From the NCBI RefSeq assembly GCF_041435095.1, contig NZ_CP108025.1, positions 6,510,001 through 6,574,000 on the forward strand: DNA of 64,000 nucleotides, given 5' to 3'. The stretch is from Kitasatospora sp. NBC_00315. GTDB taxonomy: Bacteria; Actinomycetota; Actinomycetes; Streptomycetales; Streptomycetaceae. Positions 42,394 through 51,317 of the stretch are shown here, piece by piece. The position numbers were made by a program, and so were the translations under genes. The notes under the pieces are model-generated. The model was not told the DNA's origin and did no database searches. It saw only the letters and a list, made by a program, of their open reading frames with translations. Position 1 is the stretch's first letter, and every line of letters begins with the position of its first letter.

Positions 42394-43317
42394 ATGAGCA
42401 CCGACCTGACCCGGCGGGCCGTGCCCGCCGCCCGCCGCCGCACCGCGCCCGCGCCGGGCTCCACCCCCGGCGGTCCCGCCGCGCCGCGCCGGCGCACCGC
42501 CTGGACACCCACCCTGATCCTGCTGCTCGGCGCGGTCTACTGCCTGGTCCCGATCGTCTGGGTGGTGATGGCCGCCAGCAAGAGCAGCCAGGAGCTCTTC
42601 ACCACCTTCACCTTCGCCCCGGGCAGCGGCCTGCTCCACAACCTGGCCGACCTCTCGCACTACCGGGACGGCGTCTACTGGAGGTGGCTGGCCAACTCGG
42701 CGCTCTACGCGGGCGTCGGCGCGCTGCTCTCCGCCGCGCTGTCCGGCGTGACGGGATACGCGCTGGCCAAGTACCGGTTCAAGGGGCGCACCGCGCTGTT
42801 CAACATCCTGCTGGCCGGTGTGCTCATGCCGCCGGTGACGCTGGCCGTGCCGCAGTACCTGCTGATGGCGAAGGCCGGCCTGGCCGACAGCTACTGGTCC
42901 GTGCTGCTGCCCAGCATCGTCAGCCCGTACGGCATCTACCTGGCCCGGATCTACGCCGCCGCCGCCGTGCCGGACGAGGTGGTCGAGGCGGCCCGGGTGG
43001 ACGGTGCGCGCGAGTTCCGGCTGTTCCGCAGCATCGCGCTGCCGATCATGGTGCCGGGGCTGGTCACCGTCTTCCTCTTCCAGTTCGTGGCGATCTGGAA
43101 CAACTTCCTGCTGCCGTACATCATGCTCGGCGACGACCACAAGTTCCCGGTCACCGTCGGCCTGTACTCGCTGCTCCAGCAGGGCGCCAACGCGCCGGCC
43201 CTCTACACCCTGGTGATCACCGGAGCGCTGCTCTCCGTGGTACCGCTGATCGCGCTGTTCCTGGGGCTCCAGCGCTACTGGCGCATCGATCTGCTCTCCG
43301 GGGCCGTAAAGTCCTGA
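42394..43317 (+). CDS. Galacto-oligosaccharide ABC transporter permease 2
   Basis: The 307-residue MalG-like protein has a basic Pro-rich leader, six membrane segments (LILLLGAVYCLVPIVWVVMAASKSS first) and the EAA loop VEAARVDGAREFRLFRSIALPIMVPG, followed by FVAIWNNFLLPYIML. It starts 3 bp after the first permease. No ATPase gene is present, so a shared MsiK-type ATPase is expected. Confidence 0.9.
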   Translation: MSTDLTRRAVPAARRRTAPAPGSTPGGPAAPRRRTAWTPTLILLLGAVYCLVPIVWVVMAASKSSQELFTTFTFAPGSGLLHNLADLSHYRDGVYWRWLANSALYAGVGALLSAALSGVTGYALAKYRFKGRTALFNILLAGVLMPPVTLAVPQYLLMAKAGLADSYWSVLLPSIVSPYGIYLARIYAAAAVPDEVVEAARVDGAREFRLFRSIALPIMVPGLVTVFLFQFVAIWNNFLLPYIMLGDDHKFPVTVGLYSLLQQGANAPALYTLVITGALLSVVPLIALFLGLQRYWRIDLLSGAVKS

Positions 43318-43351
43318 CCGTCCGCCAGTACCGTTTGTTGAGGAAGCGACC

Positions 43352-44398
43352 ATGACGGAACCCGCGCCCCGGGGCCGGGCCACCGGAAAGACCCGGCGGC
43401 CGCCCACCATCCACGACGTGGCCGCCGAGGCCGGTGTCTCCCGCGGGACCGTCTCGCGGGTGCTGCAGGGCGGACACAACGTCAGTCCGGCGGCGCTCGC
43501 GGCGGTGAACGCCGCGATCAGGAAGCTCGGCTACGTCGTCAACCGGCACGCCCGCAACCTGGTCACCCAGCGCTCCAACTCGGTCGCCTTCCTGCTCACC
43601 GAACCGCAGGAGCGCTTCTTCGAGGATCCCAACTTCACCACCCTGCTGCGGGGCTGCACCGCGGCGCTGGGCGAGCACGACATCCCGCTGCTGCTGATGA
43701 CGGCCGGCAACGAGCCCGAGCGCCGCCGGGTCGCGCGCTACCTGGCGGCCGGGCACGTGGACGGCGTCCTGCTGGTCTCCTCGCACAGCGGCAACCCGAT
43801 GCTGGAGCAGCTGCGGGAGGCCGCCGTCCCGGTGGTCTCCTGCGGTAAGCCGCTCGGCCAGCGCGGGCGCGTCTCCTACGTGGCGGCGGACGACCGGGAG
43901 GGGGCCAAGGACATGGTTCGCCACCTGCTCGACTCCGGCCGGCGCCGGGTCGCCACCATCGCCGGCCCGCAGGACACGCCCGGCGGGGTGGAACGGCTCT
44001 ACGGCTACCGCGAGGTGCTCGGCGAGTACGGCATCGCCTACGACGAGCGGCTGGTGGCGGTCGGCGACTACAGCCGGGCCGGCGGCGAGGCGGCCATAGT
44101 GCGGCTGCTCGCCGACGCGCCCGACCTGGACGCGGTCTTCGTCGCCTCCGACCTGATGGCGGACGGCGCACTGGTCGCACTGGAGCGCTCGGGGCGCAGC
44201 GTCCCGGGCGACGTGGCGGTCGGCGGCTTCGACGACTCGCCGGTGGCACTCGCCACCCGCCCGGCGCTGACCACGGTGCGCCAGCCCTGGGACCGGATCA
44301 GCGACGAGATGGTCCGGCTGCTGCTCGCCCAGATCGCCGGCGAGGAGCCGGCCACGGTGATCCTGCGTACGGAGCTGGTGGTGCGCGGGTCGGCCTGA
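43352..44398 (+). CDS. LacI-family repressor of the galactan locus
   Basis: The 348-residue protein has the LacI helix-turn-helix (TIHDVAAEAGVSRGTVSRVLQGGHNVSPAALAAV) and hinge helix region, then a periplasmic-binding-like sugar domain (VDGVLLVSSHSGNPMLEQL, RRVATIAGPQDTPGGVERLYGY, DAVFVASDLMADGALVALERSG). It ends the importer operon and is the obvious binder of the two TGTGAACGTGCACA sites. The inducer is probably galactose or galactobiose. GAGGAAG precedes the start. Confidence 0.92.
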   Translation: MTEPAPRGRATGKTRRPPTIHDVAAEAGVSRGTVSRVLQGGHNVSPAALAAVNAAIRKLGYVVNRHARNLVTQRSNSVAFLLTEPQERFFEDPNFTTLLRGCTAALGEHDIPLLLMTAGNEPERRRVARYLAAGHVDGVLLVSSHSGNPMLEQLREAAVPVVSCGKPLGQRGRVSYVAADDREGAKDMVRHLLDSGRRRVATIAGPQDTPGGVERLYGYREVLGEYGIAYDERLVAVGDYSRAGGEAAIVRLLADAPDLDAVFVASDLMADGALVALERSGRSVPGDVAVGGFDDSPVALATRPALTTVRQPWDRISDEMVRLLLAQIAGEEPATVILRTELVVRGSA

Positions 44399-44410
44399 TC
44401 CGCATGGAGG

Positions 44411-44455
44411 GGCGACGCATCAGTGCAACTTGTTGCATAAAACTGGTGCGTCGCC
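44411..44455. promoter_or_regulatory. Nested palindromes over the promoter of the dienoyl-CoA reductase gene
   Basis: An outer 9-bp inverted repeat (GGCGACGCA 44411-44419, TGCGTCGCC 44447-44455) encloses a perfect inner one (TGCAAC-TT-GTTGCA, 44424-44437). The inner site overlaps a -35 TTGCAT (44434-44439), which pairs with a -10 TACCGT (44457-44462) at 17 bp. The PadR protein encoded downstream is the likely binder. The outer stem may also terminate the LacI gene. Confidence 0.65.
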
Positions 44456-44492
44456 CTACCGTGTGGCGACACCGTCGCGCGAGGAGACCCGG

Positions 44493-46514
44493 ATGACCGC
44501 CTACCCGCACCTGCTGAGCCCGCTCGACCTGGGTTTCACCACGCTGCCCAACCGCGTCGTGATGGGTTCGATGCACGTCGGACTGGAGGAGGCCGAGAAC
44601 GGCTTCGAGCGGATGGCCGAGTTCTACGCCACCCGCGCCCGGGGCGGCGTCGGCCTCATCGTCACCGGCGGCATCGCCCCCAACGAACAGGGCCGGCCCT
44701 GGTCGGGCGGCGCCAAGCTCACCACCGACGCGGAGGCCGACCGGCACCGGATCGTCACCGACGCCGTCCACCGGGCCGGCGGCCGGATCGCGATGCAGAT
44801 CCTGCACTTCGGCCGCTACGCCTACCACGAGGACCTGGTCGCCCCGAGCGCCGTCCAGGCGCCCATCAGCCCGTACGTCCCGCACGCGCTCACCGAGGAC
44901 GAGATCGAGCGGACCATCGAGGACTTCGTCCGGTGCGCCGCGCTCGCCCGGCAGGCCGGCTACGACGGCGTCGAGATCATGGGCTCCGAGGGCTATCTGA
45001 TCAACGAGTTCATCGCCGCCCCGACCAACCGGCGCGAGGACCGCTGGGGCGGTTCCTACGAGAACCGGATGCGGCTGCCGGTCGAGATCGTCCGCCGGGT
45101 GCGCGAGCGGGTCGGAGCGGACTTCATCCTGATCTACCGGCTCTCCATGCTCGACCTGATCCCCGGCGGCTCCACCTTCGCCGAGGTCGTCCGGCTGGCC
45201 CGGGCCGTCGAGGCCGCCGGTGCCACCATCATCAACACCGGCATCGGCTGGCACGAGGCCCGGATCCCCACCATCGCGACCTCCGTCCCGCGCGGCGCGT
45301 ACACCTGGGTCACGAAGAAGCTGATGGGCGCCGTCGGCGTACCGCTGGTGACCAGCAACCGGATCAACACCCCCGAGCTGGCCGAGCGGCTGCTCGCCGA
45401 CGGGCACGCCGACCTGGTCTCGCTGGCCCGTCCGCTGCTCGCCGACCCCGAGTTCGTCGCCAAGGCCCGGAGCGGCCGTCCCGAGGCCGTCAACACCTGC
45501 ATCGGCTGCAACCAGGCCTGCCTCGACCACACCTTCGGCGGGAGGATCACCTCCTGCCTGGTCAACCCCCGCGCCTGTCACGAGACCGAACTCGTCCTCG
45601 CGCCGACCCGGTCGCGCAAGCGCGTCGCCGTGGTCGGCGCCGGCCCGGCCGGTCTGGCCTGCGCCGTCACCGCCGCCGGTCGCGGCCACGCCGTGACGCT
45701 CTACGACGCGGCCGACGAGATCGGCGGACAGCTCACCATCGCCCGTCAGGTGCCCGGCAAGGAGGAGTTCGACGAGACGATCCGCTACTTCCGCCACCAG
45801 CTGGCGGCCGAGGGGGTCGACGTCCGGCTCTCCACCACCGTCACCGCGCCCGGCCTGGCCGCCGAGGGCTTCGACGAGATCGTCGTCGCCACCGGCGTCA
45901 CCCCCCGCCTGCCCGAGCTGCCCGGCACCGACCACCCCAGCGTGGTCGGCTACCTGGACGTGCTGCGCGACAAGGCGGCGGTGGGGGAGCGGGTCGCGAT
46001 CCTCGGCGCGGGCGGCATCGGGTTCGACGTGGCCGAGTACCTCACCGACCCGGGCGCCGGTGCGAGCCTCGACCCCGAGGTCTTCTTCGAGCAGTGGGGC
46101 GTGGACACCGAGCACCGCACCCCCGGCGGCCTGCGCGAGCCCGTCCGACGCGGCTCCCCGCGTACCGTCCACCTGCTGCAGCGCAAGACGGGCAAGGTCG
46201 GCGCCGGCCTCGGGAAGACCACCGGCTGGATCCACCGCACCGAGCTCCGGCACCGCGGCGTCGCCATGACCGCCGGCGTGGCCTACGACCTGATCGACGA
46301 CCAGGGCCTGCACCTGACCGTCGAGGGTGAGCGGCGGATCCTCCCGGTCGACACCGTGGTGCTCTGCACCGGCCAGGAACCCCGCCGCGACCTGTACGAC
46401 GCGCTGCGCGCCCAGGGGCTGGAACCGCACCTGATCGGCGGCGCCGACCTCGCGGCCGAGCTCGACGCCAAGCGGGCCATCGACCAGGGCACCCGGCTCG
46501 CGGCGACCCTCTGA
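44493..46514 (+). CDS. fadH: NADPH-dependent 2,4-dienoyl-CoA reductase (OYE/FadH family)
   Basis: The 673-residue flavoenzyme has an N-terminal FMN TIM barrel (LDLGFTTLPNRVVMGSMHVGLEE, MGSEGYLINEFIAAPTNRREDRWGGSYENRMRLPVEIV). A 4Fe-4S cluster site follows (NTCIGCNQACLDHTFGGRITSCLVNPRAC). The C-terminal FAD and NADPH domains carry RVAVVGAGPAGLACAVTAAGRGHAV and VAILGAGGIGFDVAEYL. It reduces conjugated dienoyl-CoA (or other enones) in fatty acid breakdown. The length matches FadH (about 670). GAGGAG precedes ATG 44493. A PadR gene follows. Confidence 0.92.
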   Translation: MTAYPHLLSPLDLGFTTLPNRVVMGSMHVGLEEAENGFERMAEFYATRARGGVGLIVTGGIAPNEQGRPWSGGAKLTTDAEADRHRIVTDAVHRAGGRIAMQILHFGRYAYHEDLVAPSAVQAPISPYVPHALTEDEIERTIEDFVRCAALARQAGYDGVEIMGSEGYLINEFIAAPTNRREDRWGGSYENRMRLPVEIVRRVRERVGADFILIYRLSMLDLIPGGSTFAEVVRLARAVEAAGATIINTGIGWHEARIPTIATSVPRGAYTWVTKKLMGAVGVPLVTSNRINTPELAERLLADGHADLVSLARPLLADPEFVAKARSGRPEAVNTCIGCNQACLDHTFGGRITSCLVNPRACHETELVLAPTRSRKRVAVVGAGPAGLACAVTAAGRGHAVTLYDAADEIGGQLTIARQVPGKEEFDETIRYFRHQLAAEGVDVRLSTTVTAPGLAAEGFDEIVVATGVTPRLPELPGTDHPSVVGYLDVLRDKAAVGERVAILGAGGIGFDVAEYLTDPGAGASLDPEVFFEQWGVDTEHRTPGGLREPVRRGSPRTVHLLQRKTGKVGAGLGKTTGWIHRTELRHRGVAMTAGVAYDLIDDQGLHLTVEGERRILPVDTVVLCTGQEPRRDLYDALRAQGLEPHLIGGADLAAELDAKRAIDQGTRLAATL

Positions 46515-46544
46515 CGGTCCGGCCGGCCCCTCTAGGATCGCCCC

Positions 46545-47072
46545 ATGTCACTGCCGCACGCCATCCTCACCGCCCTGCTGGAGAAACCGTCCTCGGGGCT
46601 GGAGGTCACCCGGCGGTTCGACCGCTCGATCGGCTTCTTCTGGTCGGCGACCCATCAGCAGATCTACCGGGAGATCGGCAAGCTGGAGCAGGCCGGGCTG
46701 ATCAGCGCCGTACCCCAGCCGCCCTCCCGGGGGCAGCGCAAGGAGTACGAGGTGCTCCCGGCCGGCCGGGAGGAGTTGGCCGGCTGGGTCGCCGAACGCC
46801 AGGACCCCAGGCCCGTGCGGGACCCGCTGCTGCTGCGCCTGCGGGCCGCCGCGGTGCTGGGCACGGACGGCCTGGCGGACGAGCTGCGCCGCCATCTCGA
46901 TCTGCACCGGCGCCAGTTGGAGGAGTACCGGGAGATCGAGGAGCGGGACTTCCCGCCGGAGAAGGCCGCCGACGAGAACCGCCTGCAGCACCAGGTGCTG
47001 CAGGCGGGCATCGGGTTGGAGACGTTCTGGATCGACTGGCTGACCCGGAGCATCGGCGACGCACGGGACTGA
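46545..47072 (+). CDS. PadR-family transcriptional regulator
   Basis: The 175-residue protein has the PadR winged helix (SLPHAILTALLEKPSSGLEVTRRFDRSIGFFWSATHQQIYREIGKLEQAGLI) and the C-terminal helical dimer domain (DELRRHLDLHRRQLEEYREIEERDF). PadR proteins are repressors that respond to phenolics or other small molecules. It directly follows the dienoyl-CoA reductase gene and probably regulates it through the palindrome at 44424-44437. Confidence 0.87.
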   Translation: MSLPHAILTALLEKPSSGLEVTRRFDRSIGFFWSATHQQIYREIGKLEQAGLISAVPQPPSRGQRKEYEVLPAGREELAGWVAERQDPRPVRDPLLLRLRAAAVLGTDGLADELRRHLDLHRRQLEEYREIEERDFPPEKAADENRLQHQVLQAGIGLETFWIDWLTRSIGDARD

Positions 47073-47187
47073 GCCACCGGGTCGGGCGGACGGCCGGGGC
47101 GCCGGACCGAGCCCCGGGGCCGGGGTGCCGGGGTGCCGGACCGAGCCCTCGGACCGAGCCCCGGGTCGGTCCGGCGGCCCGCTCCCG

Positions 47188-48996
47188 CTACCGGGCGCCC
47201 GCCAGCATGGGCAGGTCGGCCAGGTGCTCCTCGGGCAGGTCGAACGCCTCCGCCAGGGTGGCCAGGTGCGGGGCGAGCCGGGCGGTCACCTCCTCGATCT
47301 CCGCCGGGAGCGCGCGGACCTGCTCGGCGCTCAGGTGCCCGTCGGCCAGCAGGTCGCCGCTGGAGCCGCTGATCTCGCGGAGCAGGAACAGCCGGCAGAG
47401 GGCCGACAGGAGCCCGCGGGTGGCCGGGTCGGGGATCGTCGCGACCGCCTCCGCGAAGGCGTCCGCGGCCTGCAGACAGGCGTGCGCGCCGACGACCTCC
47501 AGGGCCGCGGCGACGGCGTTGTTCCAGCGGCCGATCGGGTCGCCCGCCGGGCCTGCGCGCAGCCCCTGCCGGGCCCGGGCGTGCCAGATCCGCTCGGCGG
47601 CGGCCAGCAGGCCGCGCAGGCGGACGAGGTCGTCCGGGTCCGGTCCGACCGAGGGCGCCGGCCCGGCCGGCTCGTGCCCGAAGATCATCTCGGACGCGGC
47701 CTTGCACCAGACCGCGAGGTTGTCGCCCTCGGCGGTGATCGCGCCCTCCATGTCGGCCGGGAACGCGGCGAGCCCGTTCACGGGGAAGAGCCCCTGCGCG
47801 CCGCACCGCTCCCGGCACTCGATCGCGACGCTCCGTGCCCGCCAGCTGATCCAGCCCTTGGCGATCGCCACCAGCCTTTCGACGGTGGCCCGTTCGGCCG
47901 GCTCGTGGGCGACCCACCGCCGCACCACCGACCGGTGCAGGAAGGTCATCGCGTACGCCGTGGCCAGGCCCTCCAGCAGCCGGCCGTGGTGGCTGCGGTG
48001 CGCGGCCAGCGGGATGCGCAGCCCCGCGACCGGCCCGGAGATGTGCCGTCGGCCGGCGTAGCGGACGGCGATCGCCAGGGCGGCTCGCGCTGCGCCGAGG
48101 GCGCAGGCGCTCATGCAGAGTTTGCCGGTGGTCACCCGGCCGATGGCGTGCAGGAAGCGTTTGCGGGCGCTGCCCAGCTCGCTGCGGAACTCCCCGTCGG
48201 GGCCGAACCACCCGTGGCGACCCTCCACCAGCGCGGTGCGCGGCAGCCGGACGTGCTGGAAGGAGGTGGCGCAGTGGTCGACCGGCGTGCCGGTCCGCTC
48301 GGGCAGCGGGGTGATCCGCACGCCCGGCAGCGGGCCGTGCCGGTCGGTCAGGGGGGTGAGGAACAGGAACACCCCCTGGTCCCGGCCGGCTGCGAGCAGG
48401 CGGGCCGCGACCACGGCGCTCTTGGGGCCACCGATCGGGCTGGTGTTCGGCATGAACTTCTGCGCCCCCTCGTGCGGGGTGTGCAGGACGAATCCGCCGC
48501 TCTCCGGGTCGAGGGTGGCGGTGGTCTCCAGCGCCGCGGCGTCGTTGCCGTGGTCACGTTCGGTGCACAGGAAGGTGCCGGTGCGGCCCAGGCCGGCGAA
48601 CTGCGCCAGGTCGGTCCTGGGCGCGCCGTGGCCCGCGTCGGCGCTGTCCAGGAGGCTGCCGAGGAAGAGGTTGTAGTGGATGCCCGCGACGGTGGCCAGG
48701 CCGCCGTCGACGGTGGCGGTCCACTCGTGCATCGCGGCGAGCGTCCGGGGGTCGCGGGCGAGCTCCTCGGCGCAGGGGATCTCCTCGTCGAGGACCCGCA
48801 GGCGTTCGTAGGAGAGCGCGGCCCGTTCGGCGGTACTCAGGCCCTCACGGTGGCGGAACGCTTCGGTGGAGACGATCTTCCGCCAGTGTTCGTGGGTGGG
48901 CGCGGGCCCGTCGTCGAAGAGCGCGGCGGTGAGCGCCCGGGCGCTCGGTCCGGCGGGCACGGAGCGGGATTCTGGGGTGTCGATGTCGGTTAACAC
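47188..48996 (-). CDS. Acyl-CoA oxidase/dehydrogenase-like flavoprotein
   Basis: The 602-residue protein has the acyl-CoA oxidase layout: FLCTERDHGNDAAALETTATLDPESGGFVLHTPHEGAQKFMPN (flavin and substrate region, like the TELGHGTN segment), then VEGRHGWFG and KLCMSACALGAARAALAIAVRYAGRRH, and ECRERCGAQGLF near the catalytic base. It should introduce a double bond in a thioester-bound chain. It ends the biosynthetic operon. The GTG at 48996 is followed by TTA as codon 2, a rare codon that needs the bldA tRNA in streptomycetes. Confidence 0.82.
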   Translation of the reverse strand: MLTDIDTPESRSVPAGPSARALTAALFDDGPAPTHEHWRKIVSTEAFRHREGLSTAERAALSYERLRVLDEEIPCAEELARDPRTLAAMHEWTATVDGGLATVAGIHYNLFLGSLLDSADAGHGAPRTDLAQFAGLGRTGTFLCTERDHGNDAAALETTATLDPESGGFVLHTPHEGAQKFMPNTSPIGGPKSAVVAARLLAAGRDQGVFLFLTPLTDRHGPLPGVRITPLPERTGTPVDHCATSFQHVRLPRTALVEGRHGWFGPDGEFRSELGSARKRFLHAIGRVTTGKLCMSACALGAARAALAIAVRYAGRRHISGPVAGLRIPLAAHRSHHGRLLEGLATAYAMTFLHRSVVRRWVAHEPAERATVERLVAIAKGWISWRARSVAIECRERCGAQGLFPVNGLAAFPADMEGAITAEGDNLAVWCKAASEMIFGHEPAGPAPSVGPDPDDLVRLRGLLAAAERIWHARARQGLRAGPAGDPIGRWNNAVAAALEVVGAHACLQAADAFAEAVATIPDPATRGLLSALCRLFLLREISGSSGDLLADGHLSAEQVRALPAEIEEVTARLAPHLATLAEAFDLPEEHLADLPMLAGAR

Positions 48997-49002
48997 ATTC
49001 GC

Positions 49003-49506
49003 CTAACGATCACCGCCGGACCGGGTCACCGGTGTGATCACGATGTTCACCGGCTGTTGACCCGGGGCGGGCGGTCCGGTGTCCGAACTGCCGCGGGCCA
49101 CCGCCCCGGCGGTCCCGGCGGGGCGGCCCGGCACCCCGATCGCCGCCGCCATGACCAGTCCGCGCTTGTGCGTGATGGAGACGCTGATCCCGGCGATGCC
49201 GCGCTCCCGGGCCCGCTGCGCGGCGGCGCCCGACAGCCGCACGACGGGCGCCCCGAGAACGGTCCGCAGGACGGCCACCTGCCGGGGGGTGACCCCGGAG
49301 CCGACGCCGGTGCCGATCACCTTGAGCGCGGCCTCCTTGGCCGCGAACCGGCCGGTGAGGAACTCCCGGGCCCGCTCCTCGCCGTAGTCCCCGGCGAGGG
49401 CGAGCTCCGCCGGGGCGTACGCGTACGCCCGGAACCAGGGGCGCTCCAGCAGCGCGGACAACTCGTCCTCGTGCAGGACGTCGACTCCGATCCACACCGT
49501 CAGCAC
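49003..49506 (-). CDS. AcpS-type 4'-phosphopantetheinyl transferase (second copy in the operon)
   Basis: The 167-residue protein carries IGVDVLHEDELSALL (metal-binding Asp), the signature GRFAAKEAALKVIGTG, and SVSITHKRGLVMAAAIG. It moves phosphopantetheine from CoA to the conserved serine of a carrier protein. A 40-residue Pro/Gly/Ala tail is additional. It lies between two acyl-CoA dehydrogenase-like genes and probably primes one of the two operon carrier proteins. GTG 49506 or GTG 49497 may be the start. Confidence 0.85.
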   Translation of the reverse strand: MLTVWIGVDVLHEDELSALLERPWFRAYAYAPAELALAGDYGEERAREFLTGRFAAKEAALKVIGTGVGSGVTPRQVAVLRTVLGAPVVRLSGAAAQRARERGIAGISVSITHKRGLVMAAAIGVPGRPAGTAGAVARGSSDTGPPAPGQQPVNIVITPVTRSGGDR

Positions 49507-49537
49507 ACCCCCGGCCCGCGGTACCCGCCCGACCCGT

Positions 49538-50698
49538 TCACCCGAGGAACGTCCCCTTGAGCACGCCCTGGAAGACGGCCAGCCGCTGGATGTGGCCGGT
49601 CCCCTCCATGAACTCGAAGGCGCGGGCGTCCCGGTACAGCTTGTCCAGCAGCGGATCCTCCAGCAGGGCCGCGGGGCCCAGCAGTTCGGCGGCGGCCAGG
49701 GTGGCCTCCTCGGCGAGCTCGGCGGCGCGGGTCTTCACCCCGGCGATCCGGTCCGGGCGGATCCGCCCGGCGTCGACGGCCACGGCGACCTCGTAGTTGT
49801 GCCGGCGCAGCGCGGCCAGCCGGTCCCGCAGGTCGTCGAGCCGCAGCCGAGCCGCGGCGCCGAGCGCCGGGCGCTGCTCGTGCACGTGGTCCAGCACCGC
49901 GCGGACCAGCCCCAGGGCGGTGCCGGCCAGCACCGGCCGGAACCGTTGCAGCGTCCGGACGGCGCCGACCAGGCCGCGCCGGCTGGGCTTGAGGGTCCGG
50001 TAGCCGAGCACCTGCTCCGGCTCCACCCGGACGTCGTCGAGCTCGATCGCGGAGATCCGGGCGCCGCGCAGGCCGACGGTCGGGATCCGCTCCGCCCGGA
50101 ACCCGGGGGAGTCGGTGTCGAGGAGGACGGCCTCGATCCCGAGCGGCCCCGGCGCCCGCCGGCAGAACACCACGCCGAGCTGCGCGTACGCGGCGTTGCC
50201 CACCCAGCGCTTCGCGCCGTTCAGCCGGAAGCCGTCGCCGTCCGGGGTCAGGGCCGTCTCCAGCTCGGTGGCGGCCGATCCCCTGGCCGGCTCGGTCAGC
50301 CCGAAGAACGTCCAGGTCGCCGTCGGTCCGGCGAGCCGTTCGTAGTACGCCTGCCGCTGCTTGTCGTCGCCCAGCGCGGCCACCGCCACGCCGGACATCA
50401 GCGGGCCCGGGCAGGCCAGCATGAACCCGGCGTCGCCGTAGCTCAACTCCTCGATGGTGATGGTGTGTTCGAGGCAGGAGGTCAGGTCGTAGGTGTGGCC
50501 GTCCAGACGCAGCGGGCGTTCCAGGTACTCCACCGGGACGGTGCACAGGCGCATGAGGTCCACGGCCGGCAGGTGCAGCCAGCGGTCGATCGCCTCCGGG
50601 TCGCGGTCCAGCTCCAGGCCGAGCCCCCGCAACTCCCGCGCCGCCTCCTGGACGTGGGCCCGCAGTGCGGCCGTCCGGGGCGAGTCGGGGTCACTCAT
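49538..50698 (-). CDS. Acyl-CoA/acyl-ACP dehydrogenase
   Basis: The 386-residue flavoprotein has the full acyl-CoA dehydrogenase layout: an N-terminal helical domain, TFFGLTEPARGSAATELETALTPDGDGFRLNGAKRWVGNAAYAQLGVVFCR (FAD-binding middle domain), and a C-terminal helical domain ending FMEGTGHIQRLAVFQGVLKGTF. In this carrier-protein operon the substrate may be ACP-bound. Its start overlaps the preceding gene by 8 bp, so translation is coupled. Confidence 0.88.
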   Translation of the reverse strand: MSDPDSPRTAALRAHVQEAARELRGLGLELDRDPEAIDRWLHLPAVDLMRLCTVPVEYLERPLRLDGHTYDLTSCLEHTITIEELSYGDAGFMLACPGPLMSGVAVAALGDDKQRQAYYERLAGPTATWTFFGLTEPARGSAATELETALTPDGDGFRLNGAKRWVGNAAYAQLGVVFCRRAPGPLGIEAVLLDTDSPGFRAERIPTVGLRGARISAIELDDVRVEPEQVLGYRTLKPSRRGLVGAVRTLQRFRPVLAGTALGLVRAVLDHVHEQRPALGAAARLRLDDLRDRLAALRRHNYEVAVAVDAGRIRPDRIAGVKTRAAELAEEATLAAAELLGPAALLEDPLLDKLYRDARAFEFMEGTGHIQRLAVFQGVLKGTFLG

Positions 50699-51317
50699 CT
50701 GCGCCCTCCGTCTCGGTGTCGCGCGCCGGCCGGCCGGACGGCAGCAGGTAGGTGTTGCCGAGCAGTTCGGTCAGGTACAACCGGGTGCCCGGCCCGTCCG
50801 CCGCGAAGCCGCTCGCGCCGTACAGCTTGATCGCGGTGCGCCCCGCGGTCACCAGCTCCCGGTGGACCCGCCACCGGCGGGCGCCGTCCGGGCCGGGGAG
50901 CCCGAGCAGGTCCTCCACCTCGGCGAGCGCCAGGGCGACGTCGGCGACCGCGCCCCGGGGCAGCTGGCGGTTGAGCAGGCTGGCGCCCTCCGACAGGCGT
51001 CCGCCGAGGTGCGTGACCGCGCCGTCGAGCACCTCGCGCAGGGCGCCCAGCTGCAGCCGGAGCAACCCGTCGGCGAACGCCGCCAGGACGGGCCCGGCCG
51101 CCGGTGCCCGGTGCCCGGCCGCCACCAGCGCGGCCGGGCAGCCCGGTACCGGGGCGCCCCCGGGCAGCCGTGCGGCCGAGGCGATCGCCCAGCCGCCGGG
51201 CGAGACGACCACGGCTCCCGGCGCGGCCCGCTCGTGGCAGGCGTCGAGGGCGTCGAGGGCGGCGGCGAAGTCCACCCGCGCCGCCGGGGCGGGCGGCGCG
51301 CCCTGCCCCGGCGTCAC
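50691..51317 (-). CDS. Short acyl-CoA dehydrogenase-like protein (C-terminal domain only)
   Basis: The 208-residue protein resembles only the helical C-terminal part of acyl-CoA dehydrogenases (AAFADGLLRLQLGALREVLDGAVTHLGGRLSEGASLLNRQLPRGAVADVALALAEVEDLL, KLYGASGFAADGPGTRLYLTELLGNTYLL). The FAD-binding middle domain is missing. It may be a structural partner of the complete dehydrogenase whose start it overlaps, as in two-subunit ACAD complexes. GTG 51317 overlaps the stop of the upstream gene (GTGA). Confidence 0.65.
   Translation of the reverse strand: MTPGQGAPPAPAARVDFAAALDALDACHERAAPGAVVVSPGGWAIASAARLPGGAPVPGCPAALVAAGHRAPAAGPVLAAFADGLLRLQLGALREVLDGAVTHLGGRLSEGASLLNRQLPRGAVADVALALAEVEDLLGLPGPDGARRWRVHRELVTAGRTAIKLYGASGFAADGPGTRLYLTELLGNTYLLPSGRPARDTETEGADE

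Noticed and set aside
39559..43479. A 1306-codon open frame on the minus strand
   Set aside because: It lies opposite the binding protein, permease and repressor genes. Its Gly/Arg/Asp-rich translation has no recognisable fold.
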